64,000 bases of DNA from NCBI GenBank assembly GCA_037447655.1, contig JBBHKE010001954.1, positions 359,930-423,929 on the forward strand. Direction: 5' to 3'. The translations under genes were made by a program, and so were the position numbers. Below the pieces are notes generated by a model, which ran no database searches, was not told the origin of the DNA, and saw nothing but the letters and a program-made list of their open reading frames with translations. This DNA is from Zygnema cylindricum. Lineage: Eukaryota > Streptophyta > Zygnematophyceae > Zygnematales > Zygnemataceae. Below are positions 55,792 through 64,000 of the stretch, piece after piece. Positions within the stretch are counted from its first letter, which is position 1; each line of letters starts with the position of its first letter.

Positions 55792-55962
55792 GATTAGGGC
55801 TCGAACCTGGGACCTTTCACTTCAACTGCAAACGCACTACCACTTTGTCACCAGCTCGATGTTAATCTTGGCGGGTCCGTACCCATTTATTACGGGGGGC
55901 TTCGAGTATGGTTATTCCATATTCTAACCCTTATTGGACCGGCTTGACGTGCCAATCCCACA
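55792..55962 (-). repeat. Copia LTR fragment (family E) with a tRNA-like block
   Basis: On the minus strand it starts TGTGGGATTGGCACG after a G-rich tract (AGCGGGGG) and contains a tRNA-like segment at 55797-55855: A-box-like GGTGACAAAGTGGTAGTGC and a perfect B-box GGTTCGAGCCC. It resembles the block at 57541-57611 on the plus strand, including the sequence just before it (GGACCCGCCA versus GGACCCACCA). It could also be a tRNA-derived SINE head. Confidence 0.5.
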
Positions 55963-56461
55963 CCCCCGCTCCCAAGGAGGCCGATCAATCCATCTGCAAC
56001 CCCTCTGGCTTTACATCGGTATAAAAAATAAGTTGCGAATGTGAACCAGCGCATTAGGGACACGTACGTCTCTAGAATGATAACCCAATAGAATGCGGTC
56101 GACTCCTAAGCCAATCTGCATAGGAGATGATAAAAGACAAAGTTTAGTAAACCAATCAGATCTTGGTGACAACTGGTGACTAGAACCACTGTCAATTAGC
56201 CAGTTTGAGATAAAAAAGGATACCCTTGTGGATATTGAGTATCTGGAGTGACACAATTTGGGATACGATGAGCAACATTGCCATACCCGAATTCTGGTGA
56301 TGGAGGGGGTAGAAACGGGGTAGCTACTAGAGTGGGATAATTAGAGGGAAAATGTGGGGAGGAAGCGACGGACCAAGGGAGGTTAACGGAGTTTGAGGAG
56401 GCATAGTGTGCTGCGGCGATAGAAGATTGTGGGAGGGATGGAGAAGGGGAATAATGGTAAG
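55963..56461 (-). pseudogene. Copia protease region, family E remnant
   Basis: The minus strand reads a Pro/Ser/Tyr-rich late Gag segment (PYPYHYSPSPSLPQSS near 56450) and then LIDSGSSHQLSPRSDWFTKL, the copia-type aspartic protease (near 56195), up to NALVHIRNLFFIP. A stop replaces the Trp before LIDSGSS. It is a different lineage from A-D. It lies head to head with the plus-strand integrase piece. Confidence 0.8.
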
Positions 56462-57373
56462 GATAAGGAAAATTTTCACAACAAACAAATTAAGGTTTTG
56501 CGAAGCGACAACGGTGGCGAATTTTTGTCCAACCAATTTTCTAATTTTTTCACGCAATATAGGATCTTGAGTCACTTAACGACACCTCACACGCCACAAC
56601 AAAACGACATCACAGAAAGGTACAATCGAATATTACATGACATGTCACGCTCCATGATGTACTTTTCAATTCTACCTTATGAATTTTGGGCAGAGGTTGT
56701 CGTTTGCGCAAATTACTTAGGCAATCTTTGTCCCACTAACGCTTTACCTAAATCTACTCCAATAGAAGCTTAATCCTCTGTCAAACCAGATATACGTCAT
56801 CTTAGAATCTTTGGATGTGAAGCGTAATATAAAGATCTCCAATCAGACGACAAATTGGGCGCTCGCGCATATTGTGGCATTTTTGTTGAGTACCCTCCAA
56901 ATTTAAAAGCGTACCGTATCTGGAGTCTTTCTCAAAATCGCGACATCAGCACCAAAGAAGTGACTTTCAACGAAACGCCACTTCTCCTAACCTTTTCTCG
57001 CATTCATTTCTTTTCCCATCTTCCCCCATAATTTGACTTTTCTTCCCTCACCCTCTATGACCCTCTTCCCCCAAACCTTCCCCTTCAATCTCTTCAACCA
57101 CCTACCTTACACCTCCCCACCCCTCTACCTTCAATCATCCAGTTCTTCCTAATCCGCCACTCCTTTTTCCCTCACCCTTTTCAATTCCCCCTCTTCCTTC
57201 ACCTTCTCTTTCCCCCCTTCCTTTACTGCTTGCTCCCACCACTCGTGCCACCCAAACAATCGCCATTCCTCTCCATCTTGTCTTAAATTCCAAGGATCCT
57301 ACTTCTTCTTTCTCTCTTTCCCAAGATGATACTCTTTTCGACAATTTATCCCACGATTCTAGGAATCATAACA
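56462..57373 (+). pseudogene. Copia integrase remnant, family E
   Basis: The plus strand encodes IKVLRSDNGGEFLSNQF (second catalytic Asp), HTPQQNDITERYNR (catalytic Glu), LPYEFWAEVV, then KPDIRHLRIFGCEA and KAYRIWSLSQNRD of the integrase C-terminal part. A stop follows GCEA. A Pro/Ser-rich linker continues to about 57370. Upstream integrase parts are missing because the sequence flips to the minus-strand protease piece at about 56461. Confidence 0.82.
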
Positions 57374-57638
57374 TGGTATCAGAGCCACGGGGATCAGGTT
57401 TTACATGGACAATTGTGATCGACTACCTCTCAAAAGGGGGTGTTGATGTACGTAAAACGTGTCGATCGATACCCGGAATTGTGGTAAATTCTACACTAAC
57501 AACCTAAATAAAATTGGACCCACCAGCGTAACATCTGAGATGGTGGTAAAGTGGTTAGTACATTCACAGCTAATGTGAAAGGTCCCAAGTTAAAATCCTA
57601 GCAGGCTCATCATTCCTTTTATTGGAATCGTTCATTCT
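57374..57638 (+). repeat. Copia PBS, PPT and LTR fragment, family E
   Basis: TGGTATCAGAGCC (57374-57386) is the classic initiator tRNA-Met PBS. Only 44 bp later comes AAAAGGGGG and the LTR start TGTTGATGTACG (57441). The LTR fragment carries a sense-strand tRNA-like block (57541-57611) with a TTCAC/GTGAA anticodon-stem-like hairpin and a degenerate B-box. It is cut at 57638 by the start of the duplicated polypyrimidine block. PBS and PPT so close together imply a large internal deletion or rearrangement. Confidence 0.65.
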
Positions 57639-58815
57639 TCCCCAGATTCTCAAAATCTTAAGAGCCCTCTCTCTCCTTCTCTTTATGTTCTGTCCCCATC
57701 CCTCCCTCCCTCCCTCCCTCGTTTATCTCCCCCTCTCTCACCCTCTCTGTTTGTTCGACTCTCCCCCCCTCCCTCCATCCCTCACTCGCTTCTTACCCCT
57801 CTCCCTTCCACCCTCCCTTCCACTCTCTTCCGCTCCCTTCTTGTATCCCTCATTCACTCCCCTCCCTCCATCTCTTCCACTTTCCCTCCCCTCCTTTCGA
57901 TCTTCCTCCTTTCCTTCCTACCTTGTTTATTCCCTTTTTGTGTCCCCACCTCCTTCTCTCTCCCTCTTGTCCTCCCAACCTCAATCCTTCCCTCCCTTCC
58001 CCCTTCCCCTCCCTCCCCCCTTCCCCTCCTCCTTCCCTCCCTCTATCGGTCCCACCCTCACTCTTTTCCTCCCTCTCTCCTTCCCCCAATCCCTCCATCC
58101 TTTCTCTTTGTCCTCCCTCCCTAACGCCTCTCGTCCACCCCTCCCTCTCGTCCTCCCTCCCTCCCCCCTTCCATCCTCCCTCCCTCTTTCCCTCCCTCCC
58201 TCCACCTTTCATCCGTCCCAGTCTATCCTTTCCCCTCTCTACCTCCCTCTCTACCTCCCTCTCTCTCTCCCTTCTTCCATCACTCTTCCTTCCTTTCCTC
58301 CTTCCATGCCTCCCTCCATTTCGCCCGCCCTCCCTCCCTCCCATACACCTCACCCTCTCTGTCCCACTCTCCATACCGCCCGTCTCCCTCCCTCCTTCCT
58401 TCCTTCATCTCCAATCACTACTCTCTCCATTTTTCTTTTCCTCCCTCTTGCCCTCCCGCCCCCTTGACCTTTCCTCCTTTCTTCCCTCCCCCCCTTTCTT
58501 CCTCAGACCTTCCCTTCTTTCATCCCTCCCTCCCTCCCGCCCAACTTCCCGTTCTTCCTCCCTCCTTGATTTTCTTTGCCGCTCGTGCTCCCCCACGTAC
58601 CCACCCCTTCCTTACCTCCCCATGTCTCTCCCTCTCTCCCTCTTTCCCCTCCCTTCGTCTGTATTTTATATAACGGCTCGCTGTTAGATTTCATTCGTAC
58701 AGTTCCGTTATTAATGTTTTGCCGGTGTACGGTAAATTAAGCTATTTGTAGTACTTGTGTACTATATATTTGTTTTGCGCGTATTTTGCGCGTCCGTAGT
58801 ACAACGTGTATCGTT
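57639..58815 (+). repeat. 1.18-kb direct duplication, copy 2
   Basis: Second copy of 54631-55791. It has a few substitutions and an extra stretch of about 18 bp near 58680-58700 (GCTGTTAGATTTCATTCG). Here the MITE at the right edge is complete, so this copy more likely has the ancestral right flank. Confidence 0.92.
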
Positions 58816-59319
58816 ATTAGTGTTAAAAAAAATTCGCCACTTAAACGTACACACTTGTCCAATTTTCAATTTGAGACCGCCAATCAGAAGTTGAGAATCT
58901 TACCTTTCAATCGCAACCGTCAGATCCATAGTTCAAAAGTAGGTGAAAGTAGGCCCATACAATATGCCTATTGTATGCAAAAGATACAATATGACCTTAA
59001 GACCCATATTGTATTTGGACCTATTCGGACCAATTAAAACATTCGGACCAAAGATTGGACCAATTAAAACATTCGGACCAAAAAAAATTATTTACACCGT
59101 CAAATTCAGACGATCGGAGGGTCGCTCATCAAAGTAGCGATCTAAGAAGATCACATGAAAAGCCCAAAACACAACTTACGATAAAGGCGCTGACCAAAGG
59201 CCTACCATAAAAACGCCTACTTTTGAACTATGGTCACATCCATAGTCCGACATGTGTGTACGGAGAAAAGATGTTTTAAAAGACTAAAAAAATATAAACA
59301 CTAATAGCAATATATGGTG
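58802..59319. mobile_element. TA-flanked MITE, copy 4 (518 bp, enlarged)
   Basis: Left end TA-CAACGTGTATCGTTATTAG, right end CTAATAGCAATATATGGTG-TA, with subterminal GTACACACTTGTC / GTGTGTACGGAGAAAAGATG as in copies 3 and 5. About 300 bp in the middle, including a tandem ATTCGGACCAA repeat (59028-59080), is not found in the other copies and may be a secondary insertion. Confidence 0.75.
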
Positions 59320-59339
59320 TACTTGCTAATTTTGTAATA

Positions 59340-60000
59340 TTGGTTGGTCCGACTTGCACTTTTGCGTGTAAGAGTGTGTCTCCATGTGTCAAAGTAAGGG
59401 TTTTTTTCTGTCGTTTTCCCTTAAAACTTAGAGCCGTACCGTGTAAGTTTCAACCATACAAAAAAATAGAAAAAAAGAGAAGTACATTTTGCGCCATCAT
59501 CGAATTTAGGACGTACTACATGTTGTCGTCATGTGTTCTTCGACCGAAGGCCACGCCAAAAACTTCATCTTCAAACTTTTCTTCCAAAAACAGGGACGCT
59601 GTGTTTTAAAACACAGTATTTTCGAAAAACAAATAAGAACACGTATTCGTACGTGTTCAAATTTTTACAAAAATTTCAAACGAATTGAAGCGACTACGAA
59701 AGGTACGTTATTCGAAATGTTTTGTCCCTTTGTGTTCAGGTACGACGAGGCAAAGTACACAATTTGTTTGGTTTTGTCCGTTGCGTCTGGTACATATTTT
59801 ATTTCGCCAAGGATCTCAAGATTCCGATGCCATTTCACGTCGACCAAACAAGAGACGCAAAGGCAAAGTGCATCTTCTTCAACCGTGAAAGGGCACGGGC
59901 TGGAAGGCCGTACGTCAACAATGTCACGAAAACTAATGCGACGTCACAAGCAGTTACATAAAATAACGTGCGTCAACACAGATTGTAGACATTGACAGCC
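59340..60000 (+). repeat. Dispersed diverged repeat X, copy 1
   Basis: Shares ordered blocks with 62429-62830: GTACTACATGTTGTCGTC versus GTACCACATGTTTTCGTC, GGCCACGCC versus GGCCACGTCC, and CTTCTTCAACCGTGAA in both. Short plus-strand frames around the last block read FFNRER-like in both copies, hinting at a decayed coding ancestor. No family recognised. Confidence 0.6.
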
Positions 60001-62428
60001 GTCACGGGCATTGTCATCGTATACAATCATCACTACCATAAATAACTATGTCGTTGTTACACATAGGGACACTTGAAATCCCGGTCCGCTCGATCTGCGC
60101 TAAAAAACAAAGTAATTTCGCTAAGTTTCAAGTACATAGAGATGCACCCTAAAAATGTATGGGTGTGTCCCTATGTGGCAAAGTAAGGGTTTAATGTCGT
60201 TTTTCTCAAAAAGTTAGCGCCCTTACAACGGTACGAAAAATTTGAAAAAACTGAAAGAATAATATGTGTAAGTGTACATTCTCATGTAACTGAAAGTTCG
60301 TTAGAGTTTTATTGAAGATTCTTTATAGTTCGACGTGAATCGCTTATAGTGTTAAAAAATTACTAGTGTAAAGAAGTTATTAGGGTAATTTCGCAATGTA
60401 ACCGAAACTTAGTATTGTTACTTTGGTTTTTAGCGAAGATTCTGCGAACAACTTTCAAAGCATTCAGATGTAATCGCAAATAACTTGTTACATAAAAAAG
60501 TGACTTACGTAGACGTGTACGAAACAATCTGACCGATGAAGTGTTAGTGTTGGTACACAAAATGAGGCGAAACTTCCACTAGTCTTCAATTTGAGGCGTC
60601 TCTCCGCACGCTGTACATTTTTTGTGACTTTGTAACGTCCGTACGCCACATTGTCGACGTGGAGGCTTTCAGCACATTGCCGTAGTGAGCACTCCACAAA
60701 ATGCCCTTCTCTTTCTTTGCCATATCGTGTCTTTGTACTTTCCACCATCCATTTTCCCCATTCTTTTAAATTCGGATACAAAGCATATAAACCAGAAATC
60801 AGCGCAGGGAAAACAGTACGCACAGGGTTTTTTTCTTGGTACTTCGCGCACAAAAATTGTAAAAAGCTTCGAACACGTGCGACAACATTTGCCTATTCGC
60901 TCACCTCATGGAACTTTTTTTAAAATAACCTCGCGAGGTGATTTTATGTAAAGTTTGAACACAAGCTGGATGGATGCGAAAGTTGGTCTGAATGCGTTAG
61001 ACGACAAATTGCATCGCGCTAGACGACAAATTGCAATATATATAAAGTTTAAAGGTAACGCAACTTGTACGGTGGTAATTTCAATATTTTGGTACGGTTG
61101 TGGATTTTCTCATTTTTTTCTAAGTTATAGAGGAAAACGACAGAAAATAACTGTAACTTTAGCACACGGGAAAGTACCCTTAGTGTTAGTAATTCTATTT
61201 TCACTTCAAGGGCCTAACGCCCAACAAATTGTTAACGCTAATTTATCGATCTAACACTAATTTGGATACACATTTCCATAGTCAAATCGCTATAGCTTGT
61301 GTTCACGTTATCGACGTTATAAAGGTCACGTTATTCACGTGCGATTTCCTCCCATCATTATGATTGTGAATCAAATCTGGGTGCGCTTTTTTGTGTCGAC
61401 GCACTCACCTTCGTGTGTTGACGCCTTTATATGATAATCTTTCTATACGAATGTACAAAATAACTAGCAAATTTATTACGGATTAACACATTTCGTACTC
61501 AACACTATATAGAATCGCCCAAATTAGAGTTATTAAAGCTAAATAAACCGCGTTGTTATTAACGTAAAGAAAAAAATAGTATTATTAATTATATTTAAGG
61601 TTCAAGGGACAAAATTTGTGGGGGGGGGGGCGAATATAGTTTTATTGACAGTATAAGCGACACAATGTACTTTTTAGAGTGTCAGATGTTCGAAAACAAA
61701 ATCGTTACTTTAAACTACGACAATTGTAGACGTGGGTACGATTTGTGGCTGTTGTAGATGGCTACAAAATTAGCAACAATTGGTGACGTTTACAAAATAG
61801 CGACGGTTGTAGACGTTTAGTTTTTTGTGACATTTTGATGTCGTGCTCACTTGTGATAACATCACGTCACAATTTCCATAACTTTTCGCCATGGTTTCTC
61901 AATTTTGTTTTTTCATCTTTTCACTCTACCTTCCTCATAGTGCGCTCGATGATAGTGAAAAGAAATATTTTCAAAACTCTTTCATTTGATACCATTACTG
62001 TTTTGTTTCAATCCCAAAAATGTGAGATAGAAGCGTTAGTGAAGAGGGAGAAGGAGAGGGAAGGAGGCTCTTCTAGAGATTTCGTGTTTGGGAAATGACG
62101 TTTGTTGACAAAGACCCCTGCACGGAAAAAAATTCGTAATGGTTAGAAGCACATAATTGAAAAGTCCATACAGGTTGCAAACGGACGATTTCTTTTCCTT
62201 GTCCTCCATATAAAAATGACTCGAATCGTCTCTCGAGTCAGTTTAAAGTAAAGTTTGAAAATGGGTCGAAAAGAGCAAGACTACAAGTTGTAGTAAAAAT
62301 TAAGTTTCAAGATGACGCAAATTGTACCATAGTTTCACACTATTTTTGTACGACAAAAAATTTCCTCGTTGCAGGCTTTGTTTTGGAAAAAAAAGAAAAT
62401 AAAAAACCCTACTTTAACAGATGGGAAC
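60001..62428. other. Intergenic DNA with fragments of repeat X
   Basis: A third, partial X block lies at 60165-60250 (GGCAAAGTAAGGGTTTAATG). A 121-codon minus ORF (60488-60853) has no recognisable domain. A run of twelve G occurs near 61619-61630. No RNA gene seen. Confidence 0.45.
61505..61671. mobile_element. Decayed MITE related to copy 2
   Basis: The order of blocks follows 46081-46278 (AGAGTTATTAAAGCTAAATA, TATTATTAATTATATTTAAG, GGACAAAATTTGTGGGG) and ends CAGTATAAGCGACACAATGTA. The termini have decayed. Confidence 0.5.
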
Positions 62429-62830
62429 GTGCCTTAAAGCTTTAAACTTAGAATGTACCACATGTTTTCGTCTTGTGTTTTTTGACCTATGGCCACGTCC
62501 TGCCTCGTCATTATTAAACTTTAAATCAAAAAAATATGGAAAATTTGATCTAAAGTATATTTTCGCGGCTCCACAAGTAGGAAAATAGCTTTGCACGTTG
62601 AAAAAACTTTCAAAGGTTTTCAACGAGGTGAAGTATTCTATTTTTTTTTTATGTTTGCATCCACAACGAGTTTTTTGTGAAGGGGTCTTAAGAATTCAAT
62701 GTCATTTCACAGTACCTTGACAGTAAGCGCTATGGCAAATTCTTCTTCTTCAACCGTGAACGACAGGGGGTTGGAAGGTTCTACGTCTACAAATGTTCCG
62801 TGACGTTAATTACAGTTCTTGTGAATTAGC
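62429..62830 (+). repeat. Dispersed diverged repeat X, copy 2
   Basis: Co-linear with 59489-60000 but about 70 bp shorter between the shared blocks. It contains CTTCTTCAACCGTGAACG and GTTGGAAGGTTCTACGTC. Confidence 0.6.
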
Positions 62831-63257
62831 GTCAATGGTGTCACCGTACATATTTAATGAATAGTTCGGTGTACGGAAGGTGTTGTTTACTTATGTCGGT
62901 TACATACAGAACTGCGCTTAGAATGAACTCGTACCTATTTTAGTGTATAAGTATGAACGGCGTAATGATAGTTCATCCGCAAACCTAAATTAGAATTATG
63001 GATTCATTACAATGGAAGGACGAGACGTGGTACGGATTGTCAGATTTTGTACTTCTACCTATTTTAACGTATACGTAATGACGGCGAATTCTGTATACCT
63101 AAATCAGCGTTATGGAGAAATTACAATTAAACATTTTTTTCACAATGGGATTGATACACAAATTAGCATCAATGACACTAATTCATTATTGACACTAATA
63201 ATTTCTACAGTCTTATAATGATTCACGGTGTACTCTTTTGTATTGTATTGTACAGTA

Positions 63258-63474
63258 CACCGTCGATCGTATTTAGCGTGTATGTTTTTTTTGTCTCTTA
63301 AAACATCTTTTCTCCGTACATACATGTCGGATTGTGAATCTGACGGTTGCGAATGAAAGGTAAGATTCTCAGCTTCCGATTGGCGGTTTCAAATTTAAAA
63401 TACGACAAGTGTGTACGGATAAAAGATGTTTTAAGTGGCGAAACAAACATACACACTAAATACGATCGACGGTG
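63258..63474. mobile_element. TA-flanked MITE, copy 5 (217 bp), best-preserved ends
   Basis: Perfect terminal inverted repeat CACCGTCGATCGTATTTAG (and its complement), extended inward past GTGTATG. Flanks are TA (63256-63257, 63475-63476) within a GTACTGTACAG-type repeat. Subterminal CATCTTTTCTCCGTAC / GTACGGATAAAAGATG is shared with copies 3 and 4. Confidence 0.92.
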
Positions 63475-63599
63475 TACTGTACAGTACTGTATTTTATTGT
63501 ACTGTACTGTAAATCGTCGACTTACTTACCCGAATTGAGATCCGGCAGCGAATCGATCCAACGGTGGGAAGCATCTCCGCCGCGTGTGGAACACCAAGC

Positions 63600-63951
63600 T
63601 CTCCGGATTGGTTAAGAAATGCGCGCGCGTAATACTTCGCTCTGATTGGACCGCAGTCTGTACGGATTTGTGGCGCGAAATTCCGAATGTTTGTTTCAAA
63701 CTTTTCTTTTTTTGGAAGTTTCGAACGTTTCGCTGCGCGTCGTCTTTTTTCATTCTTTATTTTTTTTTTGTCGGGTTTTATTTTCCGTGCGACAAAAACG
63801 TCGCAAGCGATCGCAAATTGTCGCAATCTGTCGCAATTTGTCGCATCTGTGCAAAAAGAGGGCTCAAGTTTTTGGCTTGTTGTCGCAAAAGGGTCGTGAA
63901 AGCTTGTTGCGAAAATTCACTCTTTTTGTTATCTCTCGTTCCCCCCATCCC

Positions 63952-63987
<36 letters not shown>

Positions 63988-64000
63988 CCCCCCTCTCTCT
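63600..64000 (+). promoter_or_regulatory. Promoter-like region with E2F-like site, then CT tract
   Basis: GGCGCGAAAT (about 63671-63680) matches the E2F core in reverse (ATTTCGCGCC). Inverted CCAAT-type ATTGG words occur at 63608 and 63644. A cluster of TGTCGCAA words follows at 63797-63846. From 63940 the sequence is a C/T tract like the one before the MYB ATG. A gene may start beyond the window edge. Confidence 0.35.

Noticed and set aside
57622-58687. 281- and 254-codon ORFs in duplication copy 2
   Set aside because: Same composition artefact, duplicated from 54677-55676.
60488-60853. 121-codon minus-strand ORF
   Set aside because: No recognisable domain, overlaps other ORFs on the opposite strand and lies in repeat-rich DNA; not enough to call a gene.

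Overview
This is a repeat-dominated stretch of a eukaryotic nuclear genome. The organism is probably a photosynthetic eukaryote (alga or early-diverging plant). I infer this from a plant-type R2R3-MYB gene with spliceosomal introns, and from plant/alga-like Ty1/copia and chromodomain Ty3/gypsy retrotransposons. The species cannot be named from the sequence. There is no prokaryotic operon, CRISPR array or rRNA, and no convincing functional tRNA.

Positions 1-31087 are a nest of retrotransposons. The oldest layer is a decayed minus-strand gypsy chromovirus (G1), in pieces at 11646-12138, 19035-19733, 20698-21106 and 27537-31087. Three insertions split it, each with a 5-bp target-site duplication: a defective copia tandem (B2, 12139-19034, AGTTT), a solo LTR (19734-20697, CAAGA) and a nearly intact copia element (C1, 21107-27536, CTTTT). 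Removing the inserts restores gypsy reading frames. To the left, copia element A1 (1-6216, intact 1449-codon ORF) sits inside a broken copia element B1 (6217-10906). In the copia families the gag-pol start codon lies inside the LTR, 20 nt from its end. The ORF then runs through a primer-binding site that matches the anticodon arm of initiator tRNA-Met. Every copia LTR family also carries an antisense tRNA-like block.

Positions 31088-47500 hold a CT microsatellite, a 640-base assembly gap, a truncated copia element, a solo copia LTR (TSD CGACA), TA-flanked MITEs, a 49-bp tandem array followed by a TATA-like box and a long inverted repeat with arms of about 470 bp, and AT-rich DNA with weak LINE-like remnants.

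Positions 47500-51060 hold the only convincing host gene: a four-exon R2R3-MYB transcription factor whose three introns are all phase 0. A pyrimidine tract of about 800 bp lies just before its ATG.

Positions 51061-64000 contain a 17-18-bp minisatellite, kilobases of CCCTCC-type polypyrimidine DNA with a 1.16-kb duplication, a scrambled copia remnant with tRNA-like blocks at both edges, more MITEs, a diverged dispersed repeat, and a promoter-like region (E2F-like site, then a CT tract) at the right edge. Long Ser/Pro/Leu or Arg/Glu/Gly ORFs in the polypyrimidine tracts were rejected as composition artefacts.
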